DNA of 21,874 nucleotides from DATHSN01 sp035464115 (lineage in GTDB: Bacteria > Actinomycetota > Acidimicrobiia > Acidimicrobiales > SKKL01): positions 1 to 21,874 of the forward strand of contig DATHSN010000226.1 in assembly GCA_035464115.1 (NCBI GenBank), in the 5' to 3' direction. The translations under genes and the position numbers were made by a program. This document shows, piece after piece, positions 1 through 8,430 of this stretch (the first letter of the stretch is position 1; the number at the start of each line of letters is the position of its first letter). The notes under the pieces were generated by a model. That model was not told where the DNA came from. It made no database searches and saw only the letters and a program-made list of their open reading frames with translations.

Positions 1-90
1 GCGCGCCACGAGCGCCTCGAGGCGCTGCTCGGCGTCGCCGCCGACGCCGACGCCGACGACGTCGACGCCGACGCCGACGCTGACGCCTGA
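1..90 (+). CDS. C-terminal end of an unidentified protein (partial)
   Basis: The window opens inside a reading frame that runs 29 codons to a TGA at 88-90. The visible part is a short charged helix-like stretch (ARHERLEALLG) followed by a tail made almost only of alternating Asp and Ala, encoded by a GCCGAC-type hexanucleotide run. Nothing here identifies the protein. Acidic low-complexity tails of this kind are common at the ends of actinobacterial proteins. The gene points the same way as the glycosyltransferase gene 72 bp downstream, but a possible separate promoter lies between them. Confidence 0.6.
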   Translation, partial: ARHERLEALLGVAADADADDVDADADADA

Positions 91-96
91 CGAGAC

Positions 97-124
97 GGGT
101 GTCGATCGCCCACCACGGGGGTAG
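97..124 (+). promoter_or_regulatory. Possible SigB/SigF-type promoter upstream of the glycosyltransferase gene
   Basis: GGGTGT (97-102), a 16-nt spacer and GGGTAG (119-124) resemble the general-stress sigma pattern (GTT-like -35 and GGGTA -10). The -10-like box is the same as those before lapA and the STAS gene, but here the start codon is 38 nt further on, so the leader would be longer. In GC-rich DNA such matches arise by chance, so this is the weaker sort of support. Confidence 0.25.
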
Positions 125-162
125 ATCAGCGCCGCGGGTGCACACGCGAGGAAGCAGGGCCG

Positions 163-1212
163 ATGAGGATCGGGATCGTCTCACCGCCGTGGGTGCCGGT
201 GCCGCCCACCGGCTATGGCGGGACCGAGGCCGTCATCGACCGCCTCGCCCGGGGTCTCGTGGCGGCCGGCCACGACGTGTTGCTGTGGTGCACCGGCGAC
301 TCGACCTGCCCGGTGCCGCGCGGCCACGTCGTCGCCGAGGCCGACGGTGAGCACATGGGCTTCGACGCGATCGAGCTGCACCACGTGATCCGGGGCTACG
401 AGGCGCTGCTCGAGTGGGGGGCCGAGATCGTCCACGACCACACCCTCATCGGTCCCGTCTACTCGCGGCGCTTCACCCGTCTCCCCGTCGTCACCACCAA
501 CCACGGCCCGTTCAACGCCGTGCTCAGCGACCTGTACCGCGTCATCGCCGACGACGTGGGGGTCATCGCCATCAGCCACGACCAGGCCGCCCGCACCGTG
601 GTGCCGATCGCCGCGGTGATCCACCACGGGCTCGACGTCGACCGCTTCCCGGTCGGCGACGGCACCGGCGACGCCGAGGGCCCGTACCTCGCCTACCTCG
701 GCCGGATGGCGCCCGAGAAGGGCGCGCGACGAGCGGCGCTCGCAGCCGGCCGGGTCGGCGCCCGGCTGATCATCGCGGCCAAGATGCAGGACCGTGCCGA
801 GCACCGCTTCTTCCACGACGAGGTGGAGCCCCTGCTCGACGACCGGATCACGTTCATCGGCGAGATCGGGCCCGACGAGCGGGTCGCCCTGCTCGGGGGC
901 GCCACCGCGCTGCTCAACCCGATCGCCTGGCCCGAGCCGTTCGGCCTGGCCATGATCGAGGCCCTCGCCTGCGGCACCCCGGTGGTGGCCCTGCGGGCGG
1001 GGTCGGCGGCCGAGCTGATCGACGACGGCGTCACCGGCCTGCTCTGCGACGACATGGAGCAGCTGGTGCGCCGTCTCGGCGAGGTCGCCCACATCGACCG
1101 GCGGCGGTGTCGCGAGGAGGCCGAGCGTCGCTTCACCACCGAGCGGATGGTGGCCGACCACGTGGCCGTCTACGAACGGATCGTCCGCGAGCGCCAGGGG
1201 TCGGCGGCATGA
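163..1212 (+). CDS. GT4-family glycosyltransferase
   Basis: A 349-residue cytoplasmic glycosyltransferase with the GT-B fold. The N-terminal half begins MRIGIVSPPW and has the glycine-rich acceptor-side loop PTGYGGTE (about residues 16-23). The C-terminal half carries the nucleotide-sugar signature: LGRMAPEKG near 184-192, then EPFGLAMIE with the two glutamates of the E-x7-E motif at 258 and 266, then ACGTPVVA. This is the usual GT4 arrangement and the length is normal for the family. The ATG start has a GAGGAAG element about 7 nt upstream. The stop overlaps the start of the next gene (ATGA), so the two are translationally coupled. Pairing with a glycogen-debranching-type enzyme suggests alpha-glucan or compatible-sugar metabolism, but donor and acceptor cannot be read from the sequence. 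Confidence 0.9.
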   Translation: MRIGIVSPPWVPVPPTGYGGTEAVIDRLARGLVAAGHDVLLWCTGDSTCPVPRGHVVAEADGEHMGFDAIELHHVIRGYEALLEWGAEIVHDHTLIGPVYSRRFTRLPVVTTNHGPFNAVLSDLYRVIADDVGVIAISHDQAARTVVPIAAVIHHGLDVDRFPVGDGTGDAEGPYLAYLGRMAPEKGARRAALAAGRVGARLIIAAKMQDRAEHRFFHDEVEPLLDDRITFIGEIGPDERVALLGGATALLNPIAWPEPFGLAMIEALACGTPVVALRAGSAAELIDDGVTGLLCDDMEQLVRRLGEVAHIDRRRCREEAERRFTTERMVADHVAVYERIVRERQGSAA

Positions 1213-3395
1213 CCGACCCCGTCGCCGCCCCACCCGCGACCCCGGACGCGGACGACGCCTCCCCCTACGCCGGGACCAGCCCGGTGGCGTCGACCGGCGC
1301 GACCGAGGGGTCGGTCACGCTCGTCGAGGGACAGACGTTCTGCGTGTCGGGGCGCAGCGCCGACATGGACCCCCGCTTCCCGCACGGGCTGTTCGTGCTC
1401 GACACCCGTGTGGTGTCGAGCTGGGTCGTGCGGGTCGACGGACGGCGACCCGAGCCGCTCACCGTCTCGGTCGACGAGCCGTTCGCGGCGACCTTCGTCG
1501 GCCACGGCCACCCCGCCCCCGGGCGCGCCGACGCCGAGCTGGTCGTGTTCCGTCAGCGTCATGTCGGGGCCGGCATGCGCGAGCGCATCCGGGTCACCAA
1601 CCACGGCATGGACCCCGTCGCGCCCGAGGTGCGGCTGACCGTCGAGGCCGACTTCGCCGACCTGTTCGAGGTGAAGGAGGACCGGGTGCGCCGCCGGGGG
1701 CGCCACGGTGCCGACCACGACGGCGAGCGGCTGCGCTTCTGGCACGAGCACGACGGGGTGGAGCGCAGCACGACCGTGACGTTCTCCACCCCGCCGGAGG
1801 TCGATGCCGGAACGTGCACGTGGCGGCCGAGCCTCGCGCCGGGGGCGTCGTTCGAGGTGTGCGTCGAGGTCGGTGTGGCCATCGACGACCACTGCCTCCC
1901 GCTGCGGTTCGCCTGCGACGGCGCGGGCGAGGGCCACGACCCCGGCACCCGGCTGGCCGAGTGGACCGGTGCGCTGCCCGACGTGCGCACCGACCCGCCG
2001 GCGCTCGCCCGGATCGTGGGGCGCACCGGCACCGATCTGGGCGCCCTGCGGATCTTCGACCCCGAGCACCCCGACGTGGCGATCGTGGCCGCGGGCGCGC
2101 CGTGGTTCATGACCCTGTTCGGTCGCGATTCCCTGCTCACCGCCTGGATGACGCTCATCGCCGATCCGTCGCTCGCCGAGGGCGTCCTCGACACGCTGGC
2201 CCGGCTCCAGGGCACCGAGATCGACCCGGCGATCGACGAGGAGCCGGGCAAGATCCTCCACGAGGTCCGCTTCGGTGCCGCCGCCGGGCTGACGCTGCGC
2301 GCCGGCGATCGCTACTACGGCTCGATCGACGCCACGCCGCTGTTCGTGATGCTGCTCGGCGAGCTCCACCGCTGGCACGGCGAGCCCGAGGTGGTCGACC
2401 GCCTGCTGCCCCACGCCGACCGCGCCATCGAGTGGATCGAGCAGTTCGGCGACCGCGACGGCGACGGGTACGTGGAGTACCAGCGGGGCGCCGAGCGGGG
2501 TCTGGTCAACCAGGGCTGGAAGGACTCGTGGGACGCGCTGCGGTTCGCCGACGGCGCCCTGGCCCGCCCGCCCATCGCGCTCTGCGAGGTGCAGGGCTAC
2601 GTGCACGCCGCCTACGTGGCCCGCGCCCACCTCGCGCGCGAGCGCGGCGACGACCTGACCGCCGACCGGTGCGCAGCGCGCGCCCGTGACCTGCGCCGCC
2701 GCTTCGACGCCGACTTCTGGATCGAGGAGCGGGGCGGGTACGCCATCGGGCTCGACGCCGACAAGCGCCCGATCGACGCGGTGGCCTCGAACATGGGTCA
2801 CTGCCTGTGGACCGGGATCGTCGAGCCGGCGCGGGCCGCGGCGGTGGCCGAGACCCTGCTGTCCGACGAGATGTTCTCGGGGTGGGGGGTCCGGACCCTG
2901 GCGACATCGATGGCCGCCTACAACCCGGTGAGCTACCACAACGGGTCGGTGTGGCCCCACGACAACGCCCTCGTCGCCGCCGGCCTGATGCGCTACGGCC
3001 ACGTCGCGGCGGCCCACCGCGTCATCGAGGCCCAGCTCGACGCCGCGGTCGCCCACGGCGGCCGGCTGCCGGAGCTGTTCGCCGGCTTCGGGCGCCACGA
3101 GCTCGGTGTGCCGGCGTCGTACCCGGCGTCGTGCTCACCACAGGCCTGGGCATCGGCGGCGCCGCTCGTGTGGCTGCGCACCCTCCTGCGCCTCGAGCCG
3201 GTGGCGCCGAGCGGGCGCGTGCACCTCGCCCCCGTCCTGCCCGCGTCGATCCGCCGTCTCGAGGTGACGGGCATCCGGATCGCGGGCCGCTCGCTCGACG
3301 TGCGGGTCGACGCCGACGCGGTCGAGGTGCGCGGTGCCGACGGGCTCGAGATCGTGGCCGAGCCGCACCCGGCCGTGAGCTCGGTGGTGGCGTGA
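1209..3395 (+). CDS. Amylo-alpha-1,6-glucosidase / glycogen debranching-type glycoside hydrolase
   Basis: A 728-residue protein with two parts. Residues about 30-240 form a beta-rich N-terminal domain of the glycogen-debranching N-terminal type (GQTFCVSGRSADMDP, then GLFVLDTRVVSSW). Residues about 270-710 form an (alpha/alpha)6-barrel glucosidase domain. Conserved barrel motifs are visible: FGRDSL (GRD at 305-307), NQGWKDS (434-440), YHNGSVWPHD (576-585) and the late PASYPASCSPQAW segment. Members of this family hydrolyse alpha-1,6 or related linkages in glycogen-like or trehalose-related glucans. No signal peptide is visible, so it is probably cytoplasmic. The ATG lies in an ATGA overlap with the glycosyltransferase stop; the frame is open further upstream, but that part is only a shadow of the glycosyltransferase gene. 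The gene ends 7 bp before the convergent phosphatase gene. The exact substrate is inferred. Confidence 0.88.
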   Translation: MTDPVAAPPATPDADDASPYAGTSPVASTGATEGSVTLVEGQTFCVSGRSADMDPRFPHGLFVLDTRVVSSWVVRVDGRRPEPLTVSVDEPFAATFVGHGHPAPGRADAELVVFRQRHVGAGMRERIRVTNHGMDPVAPEVRLTVEADFADLFEVKEDRVRRRGRHGADHDGERLRFWHEHDGVERSTTVTFSTPPEVDAGTCTWRPSLAPGASFEVCVEVGVAIDDHCLPLRFACDGAGEGHDPGTRLAEWTGALPDVRTDPPALARIVGRTGTDLGALRIFDPEHPDVAIVAAGAPWFMTLFGRDSLLTAWMTLIADPSLAEGVLDTLARLQGTEIDPAIDEEPGKILHEVRFGAAAGLTLRAGDRYYGSIDATPLFVMLLGELHRWHGEPEVVDRLLPHADRAIEWIEQFGDRDGDGYVEYQRGAERGLVNQGWKDSWDALRFADGALARPPIALCEVQGYVHAAYVARAHLARERGDDLTADRCAARARDLRRRFDADFWIEERGGYAIGLDADKRPIDAVASNMGHCLWTGIVEPARAAAVAETLLSDEMFSGWGVRTLATSMAAYNPVSYHNGSVWPHDNALVAAGLMRYGHVAAAHRVIEAQLDAAVAHGGRLPELFAGFGRHELGVPASYPASCSPQAWASAAPLVWLRTLLRLEPVAPSGRVHLAPVLPASIRRLEVTGIRIAGRSLDVRVDADAVEVRGADGLEIVAEPHPAVSSVVA

Positions 3396-3402
3396 CCCCG
3401 GG

Positions 3403-5211
3403 TCAGCGACGGCGGGCGACGAGCAGGCAGACGTCGTCGCCACGTGGCCGGTCGGCGAGCATCGAGCGGCACAGCGCCGACGCCACCGCCTCGGCACCGG
3501 TGGCGGCGGCGCCCGGCTCGCGGGCGAGGCTCCGCGCCAGGCGGGCCAAGCCCTCGTCGATCGACTCGCCCCGCCGCTCGACCAGGCCGTCGGTGTAGAG
3601 CACCACCGTGTCGCCGGGTGCGAGCGTGGTGGTGCACCGCTCGTAGGGGCGGTCGACGAACGCGCCCAGCACCGCCCCCTGCGGGCGGTCGAGCTCGCTG
3701 ACGCGCCCCGCTGCGTCGACGAGGAACGGTGGTGGGTGGCCGGCCGAGGCCCACGTGAGCGCGCCGAGGTCGTGGTCGACCACCCCGTAGACCGCCGAGG
3801 TGAGCTCGCCCGAGCCGGTGTCGTGGAGGAACCGGTTCAGCTCGCCGAGCACCGCGTCGGGTGGGGCGCCGTCGACCGCGAAGATCCTCAGCGCGTTGCG
3901 CAACCGGCTCATGGTGGCCGCCGCGGTGAGCCCGTGCCCGGACACGTCGCCGACCGCCAGCCCGTGGCGCCCGTCGCGGAGCCGGAACGCGTCGTACCAG
4001 TCGCCGCCGACCTCGCGCCCCGAGGTCACGCTCGCCGGGAGGTACTCGGCGGCGAGGTCGAGCCCGGGGATCCGGGGGAGCGATTCGGGCAGCACGGCGC
4101 GCTGGAGCGCCTCGGCCACCGACGCCCGGTCCTGGAAGCGGCGCCCGTGCTCGACCGCGGTGCCGACCCGGATGCCGAGCTCGACCGCCACGTCGAGCTC
4201 GCGGTCGCTCGGCACCCGGGCCGATCCCGACGACGCCAGCACGAGCACCCCCTCGGTGCCCACGGCCGACCGCACGGGCACGACCATCGACGCGGCCAGG
4301 TGGAGGGGCCGCAGCACGGCGCGGACCGCCTCGGGGAGGTCGTGCAGCAAGGTGCCCCGCAGGTCGAGGACCCGTCGGGGCTCGCCGGTGCGGGCGCACT
4401 CGGCGGCCGGGTTGGTGGAGCGCAGCGGGATCGAACGCCCGACGAGCGGCCCGAGGCCGCGCTGGACGTCGGGGTGGCGGTGGACCACCGCCGCGCACCG
4501 CAGCGCGTCGCCGTCGTGCAGGAAGGCGACCGCCAGGTCGGCGAGCTGCGGCACCGCCAGCGCGGTGACCCGCTCGAGGGCTTCGATCGGGTCGAGGGTG
4601 GACGACGCTGCCCGACCGGCCTCGGCGAGCAGCTCGAGGCGGGCGTAGGCCCGGTCGGTGCGCTGGCGCGCCCGGCGCTCGGCGTCCCAGAGGCGGGCCC
4701 GTTCGAGCGACGATGCGCACAGGTCGGCGATGGCGCCCAGGTAGGTGCGCTGGCCGGCGTCGAAGCGCTGGGGCTCGGCGAACCGCAGCAGCAGGCCGCC
4801 GACGCCGCGGCCGTGGATCACGAAGGGCAGCCCCGCCACCGCGTAGGGCCCGGCGGCGGCGACCTCGGGGGTCGGCGCCAGGCTCGAGCGGAAGGCGGGC
4901 CGGCCGGCGCGCAGCGCGGCGATGGCCGGCTCGGCGACGTCGGCCGGGATCAGGATGTCGGCCCCCACCGCGCCGCGGTCGACGGTCGTCTCGTCGCCCC
5001 CGTCGGCGGTGACGACGGCACCGGTGACCGCCCCGCACGCCGTCACCGCGTGGGTGGACACCACCGCGAGGACGTCGTCGGGGCTGAGCGCCTCGGTGAG
5101 GGCCGAGGCCAGCGCCGCGAGGTGGGCGATCCGGATGGCGTCACGGCCATCGAGGGCGCGGTCGTCGATGGGGTCGGACGGCCCGGCCTGGTCGTCGCGA
5201 TGGCCCGCCAT
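3403..5211 (-). CDS. GAF-GAF-PP2C (RsbU/SpoIIE-type) serine phosphatase
   Basis: A 602-residue cytosolic sensor phosphatase. Two GAF-like sensory domains lie at about 25-175 and 200-365; the second is bounded by helical linkers rich in Arg and Glu. The C-terminal PP2C/SpoIIE domain (about 385-600) has its metal-binding motifs intact: VGGDWYDAF, GDVSGHG, AGHPPPFLV, LYTDGLVERR and a final RGDDVCLLV. Family members dephosphorylate a phosphoserine on STAS anti-anti-sigma factors, which frees the sigma factor from its anti-sigma. A STAS protein and a SigB/F-type sigma factor are encoded about 10 kb away, so this is a plausible upstream phosphatase, although direct partnership is inferred. The chosen ATG at 5211 has a strong GGAGG element 9 nt away. 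The frame is open 135 codons further upstream, but that part runs across the divergent promoter and the MFS gene. Confidence 0.9.
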   Translation of the reverse strand: MAGHRDDQAGPSDPIDDRALDGRDAIRIAHLAALASALTEALSPDDVLAVVSTHAVTACGAVTGAVVTADGGDETTVDRGAVGADILIPADVAEPAIAALRAGRPAFRSSLAPTPEVAAAGPYAVAGLPFVIHGRGVGGLLLRFAEPQRFDAGQRTYLGAIADLCASSLERARLWDAERRARQRTDRAYARLELLAEAGRAASSTLDPIEALERVTALAVPQLADLAVAFLHDGDALRCAAVVHRHPDVQRGLGPLVGRSIPLRSTNPAAECARTGEPRRVLDLRGTLLHDLPEAVRAVLRPLHLAASMVVPVRSAVGTEGVLVLASSGSARVPSDRELDVAVELGIRVGTAVEHGRRFQDRASVAEALQRAVLPESLPRIPGLDLAAEYLPASVTSGREVGGDWYDAFRLRDGRHGLAVGDVSGHGLTAAATMSRLRNALRIFAVDGAPPDAVLGELNRFLHDTGSGELTSAVYGVVDHDLGALTWASAGHPPPFLVDAAGRVSELDRPQGAVLGAFVDRPYERCTTTLAPGDTVVLYTDGLVERRGESIDEGLARLARSLAREPGAAATGAEAVASALCRSMLADRPRGDDVCLLVARRR

Positions 5212-5308
5212 GGCCGCGCTCCTCCCTCCACGTGTGCGTCCAGGATGCCATGCCCCGATCCGGTGGGCGCTCGGCCCGGCCTCGCCGACCGGTCGGTAGC
5301 CTCCGGCT

Positions 5309-6646
5309 GTGGACCGGTCGGCGCCTCTCACCCTGCACCCGGTCGTGGTGGCGTCGGCGCTGGTGGCGGGGGCGTCGATGGCGCTGTTCCCGCTCTTCCC
5401 CGAGCTCCAGGCGCGCCACGGGATCTCCACCGCCAGCTTGGGCGTGATCGCCGCGGCCGGGTTCCTGGCCACCCTCGTCGCCGAGGTGGCGCTCGCACCG
5501 CTCGCCGACCGCGGTCGGGCCCGGCACCTGCTCGTCGGTGGCGCCGTCGCCCTGGCGCTGTCGCTCGGGCTCATCGCCGTCGCCGACGACGTGTGGACCC
5601 TCACCCTCAGCCGCATCGTCGGTGGTCTCGGCTACGGATCCTGGCTCCCGGCGGCGTCGGCGCTGGTGGTGCGGGCGGCACCGGCGCGGGCGGGGGAGCA
5701 GCTGGGTCGGCTCTACGCCGGCGAGCTGCTCGGTCTCGCCATCGGGCCGCTGCTGGCCGCGGTCGGGTTCGGCGTGATCGACCTGGTGCCCACGATGGCC
5801 ATCGGTGCGGCGGCGCTGCTCGTCGCCGGGGTGTGGGCGGGACGCACCACCGTCCCCGGCATCGACCACGTGCCCACGACGCGGCCACCACGCATCGCCG
5901 TCGACCTGCTGCGCAGCCCCGCCGTGCGCGCCGCGGTGCTGCTCACCGTGGCGTTCTGGCTCCCGATCGGTGCCTACGACGCGATCTGGCCCCGCTTCAT
6001 CGCCGACCTGGGCGCGTCCACCGCGCTGGTCGGGGTGAGCTACACGCTGTTCGCGCTGCCCTTCGTGGTGGTGGCGCCGCTCGCCGGACGGCTCTCGGAT
6101 CGCATCGGTGGGGCGCGTGCCGCGGTGCGCGGCTTCTCGGTGCTGCTGCCCGTGGTCCTCGCCTTCGGGTTCGTCGGCCAGCTGTGGGTGGTGCTGGGGC
6201 TGGGGGTGGTGGAGTCCACCGGTCAGGCCATCGCCAGCACCGGCGCCGCCGCGGCCATGGCCCAAGCGGTGTCCTCCGAGCGCGCCGGCGCCGGGCAGGG
6301 ACTGGCGCGCGCCGCCGGCACGTTGGCGGCGGCGCTGGCGGCGCTCGTCGCCGCGCCGATCTACGACTCGCTCGGGCGTGAGGTGCTGTTCCCCGCCACG
6401 GTGGCCGTCGTGGTGGTCGTGGTGGCCGCCGCGCTGCTCACTGGTCGACGTCGGCCCGCCAGGTCGGATGCAGGGGTTGCTGGTCCGCCCATCGGGGTAG
6501 TGGGCCCGTCATGGAACAGCGCGCCGACACCCACGACGACCGTTCCGCCCGATCCGGCACCGATCACGATGCCGCCACCGGGAGCGACCGGTCCACCGAC
6601 GAGCCCCGTGTCGAGTACCGGGGAGCCGGCGTCATCGGAGGGGTGA
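5309..6646 (+). CDS. MFS transporter
   Basis: A 445-residue integral membrane protein with about twelve hydrophobic segments in two halves. The cytoplasmic loop after the second segment reads LAPLADRGRARHLL, a variant of the MFS signature-A motif, and the matching loop in the second half reads APLAGRLSDRIGG. The predicted role is export or uptake of a small solute by secondary transport; the substrate cannot be assigned. A GTG at 5309 gives a normal first helix; no strong ribosome binding site is seen. The last roughly 55 residues after TGRRRPAR are an unusual Pro/Thr/Ser-rich tail, and its coding DNA overlaps the first 136 bp of the next gene in another frame. Either the tail is real or the frame has been extended by a small indel near 6470-6500. 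The gene is divergent from the PP2C phosphatase gene, with 97 bp between them. Confidence 0.85.
   Translation: MDRSAPLTLHPVVVASALVAGASMALFPLFPELQARHGISTASLGVIAAAGFLATLVAEVALAPLADRGRARHLLVGGAVALALSLGLIAVADDVWTLTLSRIVGGLGYGSWLPAASALVVRAAPARAGEQLGRLYAGELLGLAIGPLLAAVGFGVIDLVPTMAIGAAALLVAGVWAGRTTVPGIDHVPTTRPPRIAVDLLRSPAVRAAVLLTVAFWLPIGAYDAIWPRFIADLGASTALVGVSYTLFALPFVVVAPLAGRLSDRIGGARAAVRGFSVLLPVVLAFGFVGQLWVVLGLGVVESTGQAIASTGAAAAMAQAVSSERAGAGQGLARAAGTLAAALAALVAAPIYDSLGREVLFPATVAVVVVVVAAALLTGRRRPARSDAGVAGPPIGVVGPSWNSAPTPTTTVPPDPAPITMPPPGATGPPTSPVSSTGEPASSEG
6473..6500 (+). promoter_or_regulatory. SigB/SigF-type promoter candidate for lapA
   Basis: GGGGTT (6473-6478), a 16-nt spacer and GGGTAG (6495-6500), with the ATG of the LapA-like gene exactly 10 nt after the box. 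The same layout, with a 15-nt spacer and the same 10-nt gap, precedes the STAS gene at 15281. It resembles the known consensus for general-stress sigma factors (GTTT-like -35, 14-17 nt, GGGTA-like -10). The gene has no clear ribosome binding site, which fits a near-leaderless transcript. The site lies inside the 3' end of the MFS reading frame. Confidence 0.4.
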
Positions 6647-6876
6647 TCGTCGGGGCGCTGCTCGTGCTCGCCACCGTGATCGTCCTGGTCCAGAACACCG
6701 ACGCCGTGCCGTTCGAGTTCCTGTGGTTCGAGGTCGAGGTGCCCCTCGGGGTGCTGTTGTTGATCGCCGGCCTGGTGACGTTCGCCGCCGGGGAGCTCAT
6801 CGGCGTGCTGTGGCGTCGCCGCCGGCGTCGGGTCCGCACCATGCAGCGCGAGCTCGACTCGCTCCGCCGGGGCTGA
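6511..6876 (+). CDS. LapA-domain (DUF1049) small membrane protein
   Basis: A 121-residue protein. The N-terminal 35 residues are hydrophilic and rich in Asp, Arg and Ser. Two transmembrane helices follow: about 38-58, ending in the family-typical VQNTDAVPFEFLWFEVE turn, and about 72-92 (PLGVLLLIAGLVTFAAGELIG). A basic cytoplasmic tail (WRRRRRRVRTMQRELDSLRRG) closes it. This order is characteristic of the LapA/DUF1049 family, whose members are inner-membrane proteins linked in some bacteria to lipopolysaccharide assembly; in actinobacteria the role is unknown. The ATG at 6511 lies 136 bp inside the 3' end of the MFS gene. There is no in-frame ATG or GTG before the first helix that would avoid the overlap. 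A strong hairpin follows the stop codon. Confidence 0.82.
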   Translation: MEQRADTHDDRSARSGTDHDAATGSDRSTDEPRVEYRGAGVIGGVIVGALLVLATVIVLVQNTDAVPFEFLWFEVEVPLGVLLLIAGLVTFAAGELIGVLWRRRRRRVRTMQRELDSLRRG

Positions 6877-6886
6877 CTTCCGGGCG

Positions 6887-6916
6887 CCGGGTCCCGTGCC
6901 GTCGCACGGGACCCGG
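6887..6916. terminator. Bidirectional terminator-type hairpin
   Basis: A perfect 13-bp stem with a 4-nt CGTC loop (arms CGGGTCCCGTGC / GCACGGGACCCG plus one more C-G pair). It lies between the convergent ends of the LapA-like and isocitrate dehydrogenase genes, as expected for a shared terminator. There is no clear T-tract, as is usual in GC-rich actinobacteria. Confidence 0.8.
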
Positions 6917-6937
6917 ACGCGCCGGCCGGCCACGGTC

Positions 6938-8383
6938 CTACTGGCCCTGGCCCTTGGAGAAGCCGGGCTCGCCGTCGAAGGTGAACAGTCCCTCGGTCTT
7001 CACCAGGTCGAACCCGGCGTCGACGATGCGGCCGAGCAGGTCGACCACCTGGCGGCTCGACACCGGGGAGCCGTCGGGCGCCTGGAAGCGGCACCGCCAG
7101 TGGTCGGTGCACAGGGTCTCGGGCACGCCGCCCGGCCACACCTTCTGGCCCCGGTTGGTGAGCATCACCAGCTCGAAGTCGGGCCCGGCCACCGGCGCCA
7201 GCGCGGGACCGAGGTCGTCGGGCGTGCCCTCGAACCAGTGGAGGAAGGCGTCGACGCCCACCTGCTCCTTGGCGGCCCGCACCGTCTCGGGCACCTCGAT
7301 GGTGATGGTGGCGGCCGCCTCGTAGCGCACCGGATTGAGCCGCTCGGGCTCGGCTCCGATGCGCTCGATGACCGCGTCGGCGAAGGCGGTGGTGCCGACC
7401 TTCTGGGTGCTCACCGACTCGTCGTAGATGTCGTAGGTGTGGATGCCGTCCTCGATGGTCTTCAGCCAGGCGTTGTGGACCTTGGTGGCCACGTCGCCCT
7501 GGCCGATGTGCACCAGCATCTGCACCGCGCCGAGGAACAGACCCGACGGGTTGGCCACGTCCTGGCCGGCGCGGCGCGGCGCCGAGCCGTGGATGGCCTC
7601 GAACATGGCGCACTGGGCGCCGATGTTGGCCGAGCCCGCCAGCCCGACCGAGCCGGCGATCTGCGCGGCCACGTCGGAGAGGATGTCGCCGTAGAGGTTC
7701 GGCAGGACCACCACGTCGAAGGCCTCGGGGGTGTCGGCCAGCTTGGCGGCGCCGATGTCGACGATCCAGTGCTCGGACTCGAGGTCGGGGTACTCGGTGG
7801 CGACCTCCTCGAACACCTGGTGGAACAGCCCGTCGGACAGCTTCATGATGTTGTCCTTGGTGAAGCACGTGACCTTCGAGCGCCCGTAGGCCCGGGCGTA
7901 CTCGAAGGCGTAGCGCACGATGCGCTCGGTGCCCGGCCGGCTGATGAGCTTGAGGGTCTGCACCACCTCGTCGGTCTGGCGGTGCTCGATGCCGGCGTAG
8001 AGGTCCTCTTCGTTCTCGCGGACGACGACGACGTCCATGTCGGGGTGCTTGGTCGCCACGTAGGGGGCGTAGGCGGGGCAGGGGCGCACGTTGGCGAACA
8101 GGCCGAGCGTCTTGCGCACCGTCACGTTCAGGCTCTTGAAGCCGCCGCCCTGCGGGGTGGTGATCGGTGCCTTGAGGAACACCTTGCGCTCGCGCAGCAG
8201 GTCGAGCGACGACTGCTCGATGCCGGCGGTGATGCCCCGCTCGTAGACCTTCTCGCCGATCTCGATCTCGGCGATGTCGAGGCGGGCACCGCCGGCCTCG
8301 AGGATGCGCAGGGTGGCCTCCATGATCTCGGGGCCGATGCCGTCACCGCGGGCGACGACGATGGGAACGTTCGGGTCGGACAC
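6938..8383 (-). CDS. icd: Isocitrate dehydrogenase, long Thermus/Rickettsia-like type
   Basis: A 481-residue TCA-cycle enzyme that oxidatively decarboxylates isocitrate to 2-oxoglutarate. The first 330 or so residues are the isocitrate/isopropylmalate dehydrogenase fold. GDGIGPE (13-19) is followed by the substrate-binding SLNVTVRKTLGLFANVRP segment (S84, N86, R90, R100) and RENEEDLYAG (R122, Y129). Then come the metal-site LPNLYGDILSD and the cofactor loop HGSAPRRAGQDVANP. The last roughly 145 residues are the extra C-terminal domain of the long isocitrate dehydrogenases (about 480-500 residues) known from Thermus and Rickettsia. NADP preference is likely, but the R-R in the cofactor loop differs from the K-Y of E. 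coli, so it is not certain. The GTG start at 8383 has GGAGGA 4 nt upstream. The gene ends facing lapA. Confidence 0.93.
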   Translation of the reverse strand: MSDPNVPIVVARGDGIGPEIMEATLRILEAGGARLDIAEIEIGEKVYERGITAGIEQSSLDLLRERKVFLKAPITTPQGGGFKSLNVTVRKTLGLFANVRPCPAYAPYVATKHPDMDVVVVRENEEDLYAGIEHRQTDEVVQTLKLISRPGTERIVRYAFEYARAYGRSKVTCFTKDNIMKLSDGLFHQVFEEVATEYPDLESEHWIVDIGAAKLADTPEAFDVVVLPNLYGDILSDVAAQIAGSVGLAGSANIGAQCAMFEAIHGSAPRRAGQDVANPSGLFLGAVQMLVHIGQGDVATKVHNAWLKTIEDGIHTYDIYDESVSTQKVGTTAFADAVIERIGAEPERLNPVRYEAAATITIEVPETVRAAKEQVGVDAFLHWFEGTPDDLGPALAPVAGPDFELVMLTNRGQKVWPGGVPETLCTDHWRCRFQAPDGSPVSSRQVVDLLGRIVDAGFDLVKTEGLFTFDGEPGFSKGQGQ

Positions 8384-8430
8384 TGCTTCCTCCAGGGTGG
8401 TTCGATCCAGCGCGAACTGACCCCGGAAGT

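Noticed and set aside
37..87. GCCGAC hexanucleotide run as a regulatory repeat
   Set aside because: It is in frame and encodes an Asp-Ala tail of the truncated first gene, so low-complexity coding explains it.
3736..6381. An 881-codon open frame on the plus strand
   Set aside because: It lies antisense to the PP2C phosphatase gene and then out of frame over the MFS gene. Its translation is Arg/Gly/Ala-rich low complexity without domains, typical of shadow frames in GC-rich DNA.
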